Origin: an uncultured Bacteroidota bacterium
GTDB lineage: Bacteria; Bacteroidota; Bacteroidia; Bacteroidales; P3
Assembly: GCA_902774845.1 (NCBI GenBank)
Contig: CACYJU010000014.1
Location: 1-50,357 of the forward strand
DNA: 50,357 nt
Direction: 5' to 3'
Below the pieces are notes generated by a model. The model did no database searches, was not told the DNA's origin, and saw only the letters and a program-made list of their open reading frames with translations. The translations under genes and the position numbers were made by a program. This document shows positions 34,159-43,214 of the stretch, in pieces (the stretch's first letter is position 1; each line of letters begins with the position of its first letter).

Positions 34159-34251
34159 AATGCGTGAATGTGTAAATGTGTTAATGCGTTAGTGTGAGTG
34201 AAGGACAACTTTTCTACTGACACAATTACACAATGACAAAATAACAAAATC
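34159..34251 (+). repeat. Two octamer arrays between pepD and the acyl-CoA synthetase gene
   Basis: Positions 34159-34198 hold five 8-nt units (AATGCGTG, AATGTGTA, AATGTGTT, AATGCGTT, AGTGTGAG). Positions 34220-34251 hold four different 8-nt units (ACACAATT, ACACAATG, ACAAAATA, ACAAAATC). Together they fill most of the gap. Confidence 0.85.
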
Positions 34252-34262
34252 AGAAAGACTAA

Positions 34263-36335
34263 ATGATTGCAAAAGAACTTTTGAATCCTCGGAGCATTGT
34301 GGTTTGCGGTGCTTCGAGCGACATACACAAACCAGGCGGCAAAGCCTTGAAAAACCTCTTGGAGAGCAGCTTCAAAGGCGAAGTCTATGCCGTGAACCCC
34401 AAAGAGAGCGAAGTGCAGGGCGTGAAATGCTACGCCAAAGTCGATGACCTGCCGCAGGTTGACTGCGCCATCCTCTGCATCGCAGCCAAATTCTGCGCAC
34501 AGACAGTCGATATCCTCACCCAGCAGAAAGGCACCAAGGGCTTTATCATCGTCAGCGCCGGCTTCTCGGAGGAGAACGAGCAGGGTGCCGATATAGAGAA
34601 ACACATCGTTGACAGCATCAACGCCGTCGGCGGCTCTCTCATAGGCCCCAACTGCACGGGATTCCTCAACACCAACTACAGCGGCTGCTTTGACACGCCG
34701 ATACCGAAACTCGACCCCCACGGAGTGGATTTCATCACCGGCTCAGGCGCCACCGCTGTGTTCATCAAGGAGTACGGCATCAGCAACGGTCTCACATTCA
34801 ACAGCGTGTGGGCAGTCGGCAACAGCGCCCAGCTCGGCATCGAAGACGTGCTGGAGCACTTGGACGAGACTTTCGACCCTGAGAAGTCGAGCCGCGTCAT
34901 CATGCTCTATATGGAGAAAATCGGCGACCCGCAGCGTCTGCTGAAGCACAGCCGCAACCTCATCAACAAAGGATGCCGCATAGCTGCCATCAAGAGCGGC
35001 GGCTCGGCAGCAGGAAGCCGTGCCGCCTCGAGCCACACAGGAGCACTTGCCACCAACGACGCAGCCGTCGATGCACTGTTCCGTAAAGCCGGCATAGTGC
35101 GTTGCCAGAACCGTCAGGAGCTCACCACCGTATGCGCCGTGTTCATGCACCCCGAACTGAAGGGCAAACGCTGCGCTGTGGTGACCCACGCCGGAGGTCC
35201 TGCAGTGATGCTGACCGACGTGCTGAGCAACGGCGGAATGGAGGTGCCGAGCCTTAAGGAGCATCCCAAGTCGCCCGAGCTGCTGAGCAAACTCTTCGGA
35301 GGCTCGTCGGTGGGCAACCCCATCGACTTCCTCGCCACCGGCACAGCCGAGCAACTGGGATATATACTTGACGCCGTCGAGAACGACTATGACGAGATTG
35401 ACTTCTCGGTGGTCATCTTCGGCTCGCCTGGATTGTTCTCGAACAAAGAGGTTTACGACCTCCTCGACGAGAAGATGAAAACCTGCAAGAAGCCCATCTT
35501 CCCTGTGCTGCCGTCGATTATCAACGTGAAGGACGAGATAGCCGACTTCATCGCCAAGGGACGTATCAACTTCCCCGAAGAGTGCGTGCTCGGCAACGCC
35601 CTGTGCAAAGTCTATAACACCCCAAAACCGCAGCCTGAGAACGTGGAGCAGCCGGCAGTCGATGTGGCACGCATACGCAAGACCATCGAGCGCTGCAAGA
35701 GCGGATACCTTGAGATAGCCGACTACAACGAACTGCTCGACGCCGCTGGCATCAGCCGCAAGAAGAGCGTCGAAGTCTCGAAGGTTGAAGACGCCATCGC
35801 CTTCGCCAAAGAGGTGGGATGCTCGAAGGATGTGCCGCTGGTGATGAAAGTCGTAGGCCCGCTGCACAAGAGCGACGTGGGCGGCGTGACCCTCGGAGTG
35901 AAAGACCTCGAGACGGTGGAGAAAGAGTTCAACCGCCTCATCGTCATCCCCGAGACCTACGCAGTGGAGATGTACCCCATGCTAGACGGAATCGATGTCT
36001 ATATCGGTGCCATCAAGGATGCCAAGTTCGGCCACCAGATATTCTTCGGCTTGGGTGGCATCTTCATCGAGGTGCTGAAAGACGTGCAGAGCGCCCTCGC
36101 ACCTATCAGCGCAGCCGAGGCCAAGGAGATGCTCAAGCAGCTTAAAGGCTACAAGATCCTCGAAGGCGTGCGTGGACAGGAAGGCGTCAACCTCGACCTC
36201 TATGCCGACCAGATAGCCCGCGTCAGCGCGCTGGTGCAAGCCGCACCCGAGATTGCCGAGATGGACCTCAACCCGTTGCTGGGCAACCCACGCTACGTCA
36301 CCGCCGTGGATGCCCGCATCCGCATCGAGAAATAA
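34263..36335 (+). CDS. ADP-forming acyl-CoA (acetyl-CoA) synthetase, fused subunits
   Basis: This 690-residue enzyme makes ATP while converting an acyl-CoA to the acid (acetyl-CoA + ADP + Pi to acetate + ATP + CoA), or the reverse. The CoA-binding Rossmann domain is at about residues 1-130. Succinyl-CoA-ligase-like domains are at about 145-450, with the phospho-His in S-S-H-T-G-A-L-A (His about 258). An ATP-grasp domain is at about 475-690, with D-L-N-P-L at the end. It is the fused alpha-beta type seen in archaea and some anaerobic bacteria. With butyrate kinase it suggests energy gain by substrate-level phosphorylation. The acyl substrate cannot be told from sequence. Confidence 0.9.
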   Translation: MIAKELLNPRSIVVCGASSDIHKPGGKALKNLLESSFKGEVYAVNPKESEVQGVKCYAKVDDLPQVDCAILCIAAKFCAQTVDILTQQKGTKGFIIVSAGFSEENEQGADIEKHIVDSINAVGGSLIGPNCTGFLNTNYSGCFDTPIPKLDPHGVDFITGSGATAVFIKEYGISNGLTFNSVWAVGNSAQLGIEDVLEHLDETFDPEKSSRVIMLYMEKIGDPQRLLKHSRNLINKGCRIAAIKSGGSAAGSRAASSHTGALATNDAAVDALFRKAGIVRCQNRQELTTVCAVFMHPELKGKRCAVVTHAGGPAVMLTDVLSNGGMEVPSLKEHPKSPELLSKLFGGSSVGNPIDFLATGTAEQLGYILDAVENDYDEIDFSVVIFGSPGLFSNKEVYDLLDEKMKTCKKPIFPVLPSIINVKDEIADFIAKGRINFPEECVLGNALCKVYNTPKPQPENVEQPAVDVARIRKTIERCKSGYLEIADYNELLDAAGISRKKSVEVSKVEDAIAFAKEVGCSKDVPLVMKVVGPLHKSDVGGVTLGVKDLETVEKEFNRLIVIPETYAVEMYPMLDGIDVYIGAIKDAKFGHQIFFGLGGIFIEVLKDVQSALAPISAAEAKEMLKQLKGYKILEGVRGQEGVNLDLYADQIARVSALVQAAPEIAEMDLNPLLGNPRYVTAVDARIRIEK

Positions 36336-36355
36336 GACTACGAGAAATCTTATTG

Positions 36356-36386
36356 AAAGGCTGGCTTTAATGCCAGCCTTTTTTGT
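36356..36386 (+). terminator. Terminator of the acyl-CoA synthetase gene
   Basis: A stem AAAGGCTGGC with GCCAGCCTTT and a 6-nt loop is followed by a T-rich run, a textbook intrinsic terminator. Confidence 0.92.
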
Positions 36387-36435
36387 TTTTATGCGACTAA
36401 ATAAAAATATTTCTATAATACATATATTAAATGTG

Positions 36436-36443
36436 TAACTTTC
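36436..36443 (+). promoter_or_regulatory. Possible -7 box of the CapD-like gene
   Basis: TAACTTTC is one base off TAnnTTTG and lies about 68 nt before the start codon. Confidence 0.35.
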
Positions 36444-36510
36444 TGTTTGCTTTTTACGTTAAGGTAGACACAACATATACGCGTAACTAAACTATAAACA
36501 CAAAGACCCT

Positions 36511-38499
36511 ATGGGCATCATAAAAAGAATATCAACCTGGTACTTCCGAAAGAAAGTGCTCCCATATTGGGCAATTCTTTTGGCCGACTCAGTCATAATA
36601 TTTCTCAGTACAATTTTTACATACTGGATTACCAATAGGTCGGTCATAACCTTTGAGCACCGACTATCGCTCATAATCACTGCCGCCGTCTATGCCCTTC
36701 TCGGATGGATTGGAGCAAGGTTATTCCGCACCTATTCAGGAGTGCTGCGCTACAGCAGCTTCAAAGATCTGCTTAAGGTCACCTATTCAAACCTACTGAC
36801 ATTCCTCCTGGCGACCATTCTCTCAATGATAGTAAGTTGGCAGGATATTCCATGGTTATGCGAGATGACACTGATAGAGAACTGCGTGGTTTTCACACTC
36901 GCTATCTTCTTCATGTGGAGTCTGCGCATCGGAGTGAGGTATATGTTTGATTTAGCGAGCAGCAGCACCCATTCCACTAAAGTGTTCATTTATGGAGCCC
37001 TGTCGGGAGGAGTCGCACTTGCGAAATACATAAGGTCGCTAGAGCCCCAGCAATATGAGCTAGTCGGTTTTGTCTCACATGAACCCCAAATCAAGAACAA
37101 GATGTTGATGGACGTTCCAGTCTACACATTGGATGACGACATACCCAGCATAGTGAAACGCAAGAAAGTGGAGGCGGTGTTGATCAGCCCACTGAGGTCA
37201 GAAGACTTCCGAAATAACCAGAAAGCACAAGATATATTCATCAATGCAGGATGCAAGATTCTCATGGTCCAACCGGCCAAAGAGGCGGTGTTGCGAGGAG
37301 GGTTGCTGGATCTGGAGAATTCGGACTATAACGACATGCAGCTACGCGAAGTAAGCGTAGAAGACCTTTTGCCACGCCAGCAGATAAGGGTAGACCTCAA
37401 GTCCGTCGCAGAGGAGCTGCACGGCAAGCGAGTGCTTATCACCGGGTCTGCTGGGTCTATCGGAGCCGAGATAGTGCGCCAAGTGGCGGCCTTCAAGCCA
37501 GCGAAGATGATGCTTATCGACCAAGCAGAAACACCGCAACACGACATCCGCATAATGATGGCACGCGATTTTCCTGACGTGGAAGCAGAAGCCGTGGTCA
37601 CCAGCATAAGCCGCCGTACCAGGATGGAAGCCCTCTTCAGCAGTTTCCGTCCCGACTACGTGTTCCATGCCGCCGCCTACAAGCATGTGCCCATGATGGA
37701 AGACAATCCCAGCGAAGCGGTATTGAACAACATATACGGCACCAAGGTGATTGCCGACATGAGTGTCAAATACGGCACCAAGAAGTTCGTCATGGTGTCT
37801 ACAGACAAAGCGGTGAACCCCACCAATGTCATGGGTTGTTCCAAGCGTATCTGCGAGATATATGTGCAGAGCCTCGACCGAAAGCTCAAAATAGAGGCAT
37901 TGGAAACTAAACGCAACAAGCAGGTGGCACCCGAGTACACACAGTTTGTCACCACACGTTTTGGCAACGTGTTAGGTTCCAACGGATCTGTCATTCCACT
38001 TTTCCGCGAGCAGATCAAGCGAGGAGGACCTGTGACTGTCACCGACGAAAGGATAGTGCGATTCTTCATGCTCATCCCCGAAGCCTGCAAGCTGGTGCTG
38101 GAAGCAGGAACCAAAGGCAATGGAGGAGAGATTTTCGTATTTGACATGGGACAACCAGTGCGTATAGCCGACCTTGCGAAGCGCATGATAGCCCTCTCCA
38201 ACGCCAAAGGAGTGGAAATAAAGTACACTGGACTGAGAGAAGGAGAGAAACTCTACGAAGAGGTACTCAACGAACTGGAAGGCACCAAACCCACATTCCA
38301 CGAGAAGATCCGCATAGCGCAAGTACGTGAGTACGACTATGATGAGGTGTCTCATGAAATCGACGATTTGGTAGAGACATCCAAGCTTTTCGACAATATG
38401 GAGACCGTGCGCAAGATGAAACTCATAGTACCCGAATATAAGAGCAACAATTCAGTGTATGAAAAGATAGATGCTGAACTAGGTGCAGAGCGGACGTAG
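36511..38499 (+). CDS. Membrane nucleotide-sugar 4,6-dehydratase (CapD/WbpM/PglF type)
   Basis: This 662-residue protein has four membrane spans (about residues 18-125), a first nucleotide-binding fold (about 150-270) and the catalytic short-chain dehydrogenase domain (about 305-600). NAD binds at T-G-S-A-G-S-I-G. The active site has S-T-D-K followed by V-M-G-C-S-K: the usual Tyr of Y-x3-K is Met, as known for WbpM-type enzymes. These convert UDP-GlcNAc-type sugars to 4-keto-6-deoxy sugars for capsule, O-antigen or protein glycans. It stands alone here but could serve the same glycans as the operon at 18581-23929. Confidence 0.92.
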   Translation: MGIIKRISTWYFRKKVLPYWAILLADSVIIFLSTIFTYWITNRSVITFEHRLSLIITAAVYALLGWIGARLFRTYSGVLRYSSFKDLLKVTYSNLLTFLLATILSMIVSWQDIPWLCEMTLIENCVVFTLAIFFMWSLRIGVRYMFDLASSSTHSTKVFIYGALSGGVALAKYIRSLEPQQYELVGFVSHEPQIKNKMLMDVPVYTLDDDIPSIVKRKKVEAVLISPLRSEDFRNNQKAQDIFINAGCKILMVQPAKEAVLRGGLLDLENSDYNDMQLREVSVEDLLPRQQIRVDLKSVAEELHGKRVLITGSAGSIGAEIVRQVAAFKPAKMMLIDQAETPQHDIRIMMARDFPDVEAEAVVTSISRRTRMEALFSSFRPDYVFHAAAYKHVPMMEDNPSEAVLNNIYGTKVIADMSVKYGTKKFVMVSTDKAVNPTNVMGCSKRICEIYVQSLDRKLKIEALETKRNKQVAPEYTQFVTTRFGNVLGSNGSVIPLFREQIKRGGPVTVTDERIVRFFMLIPEACKLVLEAGTKGNGGEIFVFDMGQPVRIADLAKRMIALSNAKGVEIKYTGLREGEKLYEEVLNELEGTKPTFHEKIRIAQVREYDYDEVSHEIDDLVETSKLFDNMETVRKMKLIVPEYKSNNSVYEKIDAELGAERT

Positions 38500-38534
38500 G
38501 GTGCTTAGAATAGCCAAGACTCCATGTAAATAAT

Positions 38535-38566
38535 GAGGGCGGGCAAGTTTTCACTTGCCCGCCCTC
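38535..38566. terminator. Strong bidirectional terminator
   Basis: A 14-bp perfect stem (GAGGGCGGGCAAGT with ACTTGCCCGCCCTC) and a 4-nt loop lie between convergent genes. T-runs are weak on both sides, but the stem is very stable. Confidence 0.85.
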
Positions 38567-38589
38567 GATTGATATATCCAGCAAAGGAA

Positions 38590-40665
38590 TTACTTGGCAG
38601 GAGTCTCTTCTGCCTGTTTGGGCGCCTCTGCAACAGCATCCTCAGCCGTGTTGCAGGCTGAAGCTGTTTCCATCTGCTCTGTCTTTGCAGCCTCAGCTTC
38701 GGCGGCTTTCTTCTGCCACGGCAGGTTCTTGGTGAAGTAGAGCACACAGAAAGCTATGGCAGCCAGTATCACGACCCAGTAGATAATCTTCCTCCATACC
38801 GGGACCTTCTTGTCTGCAAACGGGTCTTTGGTCACCAGCTTAGGATATTTAGCCATGCTGGTCAGCGTAGCACCGAAGGTGGTGTTGATCTTTATCTTAG
38901 AGTTGATAGCCCACCCGTTGGCGTTCAGCACGGGACCCAGGTTGCGACGACGCAGCTTGAGCCAAGCAAGGAACATCGAAGGACCACTGATGACCAGTAT
39001 GATGGCCAATATCATCAGTGGCAGATTGTACCAATGCTCAGTAACGCTTCCTGCCAGCTTGACCAAGGCTGAGCCTATGAAGCCGATGGCCATGCCTATG
39101 GCTGCGAAGATACCAGCAAACTTAGCAATGTCGAACGGCATCTTCTTGGCTTGACCGCCGTCTGCTGCCGACATCTGATTCTTGGCCTTGGCCATATTGG
39201 TAGCCAGCTCGGTTGTCGAATTGTCCGCTTTGGCGGTCATCTCATCAAACTGCTTGCTTTCCTTCTCGGCCGCCGACTTTGTTATCTTCTCGCTCACCCA
39301 ATTTCCAAACTTGCGGTAGGGGCTCCAGAAAGCCTGACGCACACTGATGGGGTTGTCTATAATCTTCGTCACGACAGCATCCCAGTCGAGGCCATTGCGG
39401 TCATAGAAAAGGGCGTTCTTGCCTTCGCTCAACCCGTTGACATCACCGTCAGTGAGAGCAGCCACGATGTCCATCGTCTCCCCTTTTACCTTCGAGGTAC
39501 ACTTGCAGTAGAGCAGGTAAAGACCACTCAGTCCAGCCGTGTTCAGCTGCTTGCCCATGTCGCTCACCTTGATGCAGAGGTCGCAGCAACGCTGGTCGAT
39601 GTAGAGTTTTCCAGCCTGGAACACAGCCAGACTGTTCTCGTCTCTCTTATAAAAGTCTTTGAACACCACATAGTTGTGCACCAACTTAAAATAATCACGA
39701 CAGTAGCGTACCAGACGTTCCACAGGCTCTATGGCGGCGGCATGTGTTGCCAGCTGTGCAGCAATGGCCTCGTTCATGGCGGTCTCGCCAGCGTTCTTCC
39801 AAGCAGTGTAGGCGTCTATCTTGGCCAGTATGCCGTTCCACTGTTCCTCGCTCATGGCCTCAGCGCCACCGAGCTCGCTGTCCAGGACCAGAGTCTTGAG
39901 TTCAGCCATAGCCCCATGCCAGGCAGGATTGAGTCCGTTGACAATATTCAGCACCCCCTCCTTGTTTGGACGAGAGAGAGGGTATTCTGCTATCTCCGCA
40001 ACATTCTCACTGAGGTTGCCGTCGCTTATGGCAGCAATCTTTTCAACCTGCACGTCAAGAGCAGCTGTAGCCTCTTCGTCGAACTGAGCCAGTTTGCAAC
40101 GCATGAAGTAGTCAGCCATCTTATGCCTGAGGTCGTTGATCGATTTCTCGGCAGCATCACTCTGCTCACCGTATGGTGGAGTGAACGGTTCAGACTCTTC
40201 AGCCGTGTATTCCTCCTTGCATTTTTCTTCAAATATAGCCATATAGTCGTTCACATCCTGCAGCGAGATGCAGGTCTGTTCCGACTTTCCGAGCTTTGCG
40301 AGTATGAGGTTGGCAGCCTCCATCACCTTCTGCCCTTCCTCGGTGTCACCCTGGATGTCAGCAAAATTGATAAAATCCTTGCCTTCAAGCAGGTATTCCA
40401 TGCTGCACAACACTTTCTTCAACCACTCGGACGCAGCCACCATCTCGTTGACACGGATTTTGCCGTCGCCATCCAAATCCATAAGAGCCAGCGTCTTCTC
40501 ATCGAATTCAAGACCTTTCACAGGACAGCTCAGCACCGTCCACAGTTTCTGGTCCAGTTCTCCGAGATGAGCGATATCCTCGCCCGTCTCGATGTTCACA
40601 CGCGTCACGCCACCTACGACGCTATACTTCCAATCATAGCCGTTTTTTGCAATTAGTTTAGCCAT
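38590..40665 (-). CDS. EF-hand membrane protein of unknown function
   Basis: This 691-residue protein has one canonical 12-residue EF-hand loop near its N-terminus (D-L-D-G-D-G-K-I-R-V-N-E, residues 63-74), predicted to bind calcium. A long helical, soluble middle follows. Three hydrophobic segments lie in the last 200 residues (about 525-545, 560-585 and 640-660), and an Ala/Glu-rich tail follows. There is no signal peptide, so most of the protein is probably cytoplasmic and anchored at its C-terminal part. I do not recognise a named family. ATG 40665 (M-A-K-L-I-A-K-N-G-Y) is preferred over the upstream ATG at 40698. Confidence 0.8.
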   Translation of the reverse strand: MAKLIAKNGYDWKYSVVGGVTRVNIETGEDIAHLGELDQKLWTVLSCPVKGLEFDEKTLALMDLDGDGKIRVNEMVAASEWLKKVLCSMEYLLEGKDFINFADIQGDTEEGQKVMEAANLILAKLGKSEQTCISLQDVNDYMAIFEEKCKEEYTAEESEPFTPPYGEQSDAAEKSINDLRHKMADYFMRCKLAQFDEEATAALDVQVEKIAAISDGNLSENVAEIAEYPLSRPNKEGVLNIVNGLNPAWHGAMAELKTLVLDSELGGAEAMSEEQWNGILAKIDAYTAWKNAGETAMNEAIAAQLATHAAAIEPVERLVRYCRDYFKLVHNYVVFKDFYKRDENSLAVFQAGKLYIDQRCCDLCIKVSDMGKQLNTAGLSGLYLLYCKCTSKVKGETMDIVAALTDGDVNGLSEGKNALFYDRNGLDWDAVVTKIIDNPISVRQAFWSPYRKFGNWVSEKITKSAAEKESKQFDEMTAKADNSTTELATNMAKAKNQMSAADGGQAKKMPFDIAKFAGIFAAIGMAIGFIGSALVKLAGSVTEHWYNLPLMILAIILVISGPSMFLAWLKLRRRNLGPVLNANGWAINSKIKINTTFGATLTSMAKYPKLVTKDPFADKKVPVWRKIIYWVVILAAIAFCVLYFTKNLPWQKKAAEAEAAKTEQMETASACNTAEDAVAEAPKQAEETPAK

Positions 40666-40744
40666 AATATATTGATGTTTAAGTTTTTCTATATACAAAA
40701 CACTGTTTTTGCTTGTGCAAATCGTCTTTTAGCCTTCTTGTCGT

Positions 40745-41539
40745 TCAATTGTCGTCTTTTCCAGTACAATCCTCAACCAACTTTATATTACCTTCCGCAT
40801 ATACAGCATAGGAACGGTGGTCTAGCCAGTCTCCAGTGTTGATGTATTTGAGTGCTTGATTGCCTGAGTGCTTGATTGCCTGAGTGCCTATTTCCATATC
40901 AAGCGGCGTGTGACGATGGCCGAAGACGGCGTAGTCGAACTGGTCGCTCTGCATGCGCTCTTTTATGTATATCACTATGCCCTCGCGGTCGTCTCCGAGG
41001 TAATGTTGCAGACCCACACGCTGGTGGCGTAGCTTATTGCTGTCGCTCCAACGTTGCGCTATGGGGAAGGTCAAACGAGGAGGAAGCAGTGCGAACAAAC
41101 GCTGACAGGCACGGTTTCGGAATATTTTCTTCAGGTGGTCGTAACCAGGGTCAAAGCCACCCAGCCCGTCGCCATGCCCTATGAGGAAACGCCTGCCGTC
41201 GAACTCCATGATATCGGGTTCGGAATGCATCACCACACCTATTTCTTTCTCCAGATAGTCGAAGAGCCACATGTCGTGGTTGCCTATATAATAATGTATC
41301 TCCACCCCTGCGTCGGCGAGCTCAGCCAGCTTGCCGAGAAGCCTCACGTGTCCACGCGGCACCACATGCTTGTAAGAGAACCAGAAGTCGAACATATCGC
41401 CCAGCAACACCAGTCGCTTGGCGTCGGTTTTCATCGAATCGAGCAGACGGCACAACGAAAGCTCCCGCTCACGCGAGTCGGCGCCAGAGCCCAGATGGGC
41501 GTCGCTGACGAAATAGAGCTTATTACGGATGTCGCTCAT
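40745..41539 (-). CDS. lpxH: UDP-2,3-diacylglucosamine pyrophosphatase-like
   Basis: This 264-residue metallophosphoesterase of the LpxH type cleaves UDP-2,3-diacylglucosamine to lipid X in lipid A synthesis, at the inner membrane. All metal motifs are present: S-D-A-H-L-G (residues 12-17), G-D-M-F-D-F-W, G-N-H-D, G-H-G-D and G-H-R-H-T-P. Between D-M-E-I-G and Y-I-N-T-G-D-W it has about 13 residues encoded by a five-unit octamer array (40850-40889). That is longer than I expect for the family, so the loop looks enlarged by repeat insertion. It overlaps the upstream lipoprotein gene by 4 nt. Confidence 0.88.
   Translation of the reverse strand: MSDIRNKLYFVSDAHLGSGADSRERELSLCRLLDSMKTDAKRLVLLGDMFDFWFSYKHVVPRGHVRLLGKLAELADAGVEIHYYIGNHDMWLFDYLEKEIGVVMHSEPDIMEFDGRRFLIGHGDGLGGFDPGYDHLKKIFRNRACQRLFALLPPRLTFPIAQRWSDSNKLRHQRVGLQHYLGDDREGIVIYIKERMQSDQFDYAVFGHRHTPLDMEIGTQAIKHSGNQALKYINTGDWLDHRSYAVYAEGNIKLVEDCTGKDDN
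40850..40889 (-). repeat. Octamer array inside the lpxH coding sequence
   Basis: Five 8-nt units, plus-strand form GAGTGCTT, GATTGCCT, GAGTGCTT, GATTGCCT, GAGTGCCT. They are read in frame on the minus strand as the loop T-Q-A-I-K-H-S-G-N-Q-A-L. The unit family is that of the intergenic arrays before fabD and aroC. Confidence 0.85.
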
Positions 41540-42369
41540 TCAGCACCGTTCAAAGAGAAGTTCACCGCCTGGGGTTTCTTGCGTTCCACCTGAAAGCGCA
41601 CACGCTCCATCACATTCTTGAAGGCAAGAGTGTGTGGGTTGTCAGCGGTGGCGTCGTTGCCCTCCAGCCCCTCGAGCACCTGCTCATAGTAGGTGAAAAG
41701 CTCGGGATAGCGGTCCACATCGATGATAGGATGGTTGCCGTTGAACGGTTTATATAATGCTATGAGCGTGGCGAGAGAGCCGCTGTTATCCTGCAGGAAC
41801 TGAGTGATGTACATCACCTGCTCGTCGTAGGCCTCACGATAGAGAGAGTCGGTGAGGTGCTTTGCCTCGCGGTAGGCAGCCGTGTCGCCCGTGAGGCGCA
41901 TCATGCCGTCAACCTCGACGGTCTGAATATTGAAACGCTCGCGGTTGGCGTGGTCTGTGTTTACTATGTCGCGGAGCTTGTAGGCCCCATAGTTGCTGTA
42001 GTCCTGCAGCTGCCATAGAGCGGCCGACTCTTTCGAGCCATCGACTTTGTAGCTGAGCGAGAGGCTGTCGAACACACCCGAGACCTTTATCTTCTCACCC
42101 TTGTAAGGCAGCAGTACCACATAGTCCACTGCCGAAGTGTGCAGGTTATAAAAAGTCTGATAGTCATACTTACCCTTATAGGTGAAGTTGCCCTTCTTGT
42201 CGAGCTTGATGGAGTCAAGGAAATGCGGCCCGTCGGGAGTGAGTTCCTCAATGTACATCATCTTTCCGGCACCGTTGTCTATGGAACCCTCGATGGTGAA
42301 AGTGTTTTCTTTCTTGCAACCTGCGAAAAGCAGAAGCGCAACTGCGGATAATAAAAAGTATTTTTTCAT
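41536..42369 (-). CDS. Lipoprotein with DUF4369 domain
   Basis: This 277-residue protein begins with a lipoprotein signal peptide ending L-L-F-A-G-C (Cys18 lipidated). A beta-rich DUF4369 domain follows (about residues 25-125; F-T-I-E-G-S-I-D-N-G), then a helical region. DUF4369 is usually the N-terminal part of Bacteroidota periplasmic thioredoxin-like (TlpA/AhpC) lipoproteins, but here no C-x-x-C domain follows, so this is the redox-free form. It shares an operon with lpxH through a 4-nt overlap. Function is unknown. Confidence 0.82.
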   Translation of the reverse strand: MKKYFLLSAVALLLFAGCKKENTFTIEGSIDNGAGKMMYIEELTPDGPHFLDSIKLDKKGNFTYKGKYDYQTFYNLHTSAVDYVVLLPYKGEKIKVSGVFDSLSLSYKVDGSKESAALWQLQDYSNYGAYKLRDIVNTDHANRERFNIQTVEVDGMMRLTGDTAAYREAKHLTDSLYREAYDEQVMYITQFLQDNSGSLATLIALYKPFNGNHPIIDVDRYPELFTYYEQVLEGLEGNDATADNPHTLAFKNVMERVRFQVERKKPQAVNFSLNGAE

Positions 42370-42440
42370 AATGAGATTTATGGTTGGAAGGGGGTAAGGG
42401 TAAAAAAGATATCTTGAATTATTAGTTTCTATTTTTCTCT

Positions 42441-42546
42441 GGTCGGCCTAAAGGCCTCAAAATCATTCAAAATCTTATTTAAAATCTTTCAACCTTTTTT
42501 TTAAAATTTTCTGATTGATTTTTTTTTGATTTTGAGCGTAGCGACC
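42441..42546 (+). repeat. MITE-like element, copy A (short form)
   Basis: It begins GGTCGGCCTAAAGGCCTC and ends GAGCGTAGCGACC. The two ends form terminal inverted repeats of the form GGTCG-N-CTCAAAATC. The A+T-rich middle is also partly self-complementary, so the whole could fold into one long hairpin. It lies downstream of the GxxExxY gene. A TTTTCTCT precedes it, as in copies B and C. Confidence 0.8.
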
Positions 42547-42589
42547 AACTTTTTATTCCAATCTTAAGACACCAAAATTACAAAAAAAT

Positions 42590-43015
42590 CTACAATAATT
42601 TTATCCTCTCTATTTTACCAGTGTTTTCTTGCCGTTCATACCACTCAGAATAAAGCCCTTTAGACCCGAAGTTAATAAGCATTCCATACGGCACATGGGT
42701 TAAATTCAAATAATTGAATAACTGTTTTCGATGTTCTTTGTCTACAAATCCTACAGACTTCAACTCTATAATTATTTTGTCATTTATCACCAAATCCATT
42801 CTATACGACTGATCGAGTTTTACATCTTCCCAGTATATCGGCAATTGGACTTGTCTTTCAACTTTGTAACCCTTAAGTTCTAACAAATACTTAAGGGCAG
42901 CTTCATAAGCTGACTCCAATAATCCTGAGTGGTAATTATTGTAAACCTTCATTGCCAAACCAGTTATATCGCTGAAAAACTCATACTTTTTATTATGTTC
43001 TTCAATCATGTCCAT
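42590..43015 (-). CDS. GxxExxY protein, PD-(D/E)XK nuclease-like
   Basis: This 141-residue protein has the defining G-L-L-E-S-A-Y motif (residues 31-37). A PD-(D/E)XK-like core follows: M-D-L-V-I-N-D-K (Asp74) and I-E-L-K (Glu84, Lys86). The family (TIGR04256-like) is common in Bacteroidota, Planctomycetota and Verrucomicrobiota, often in several copies per genome, and its function is unknown. The gene is framed by copies A and B of a MITE-like element, with B ending about 20 bp before the start codon. Its promoter must therefore lie in or beyond the repeat. It may be a passenger, or the enzyme that acts on the repeats. Confidence 0.88.
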   Translation of the reverse strand: MDMIEEHNKKYEFFSDITGLAMKVYNNYHSGLLESAYEAALKYLLELKGYKVERQVQLPIYWEDVKLDQSYRMDLVINDKIIIELKSVGFVDKEHRKQLFNYLNLTHVPYGMLINFGSKGLYSEWYERQENTGKIERIKLL

Positions 43016-43035
43016 TTATCTCACTGGTTTTCTCT

Positions 43036-43214
43036 GGTCGGCCTAAAGGATTGACTATCGTCGACCTCGAACGCAACTCGGCCATCCCTGAGCGAGCTCA
43101 GATGGCGCTCACTGCTTACTCGGTTCAAAATCATTCAAATTTTATTTAAAATTATTCAATCTTGACTCTATATATTTTTTATTTGATTTTTTTAAGATTT
43201 TGAGCGTAGCGACC
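43036..43214 (+). repeat. MITE-like element, copy B (long form)
   Basis: A 179-bp copy with the same ends as copy A (GGTCGGCCTAAAGG and GAGCGTAGCGACC), plus an internal block of about 75 bp (about 43050-43125) absent from A and D. It differs from copy C at about 11 positions by eye. Confidence 0.85.

Noticed and set aside
34743..35867. Long minus-strand ORFs over pepD and the acyl-CoA synthetase gene
   Set aside because: They are antisense shadows caused by G+C-rich third positions; the plus frames carry the catalytic motifs.
39151..40656. 501-codon plus-strand ORF antisense to the EF-hand gene
   Set aside because: No recognisable domain; the minus frame has an exact EF-hand and membrane segments, so this is a shadow.
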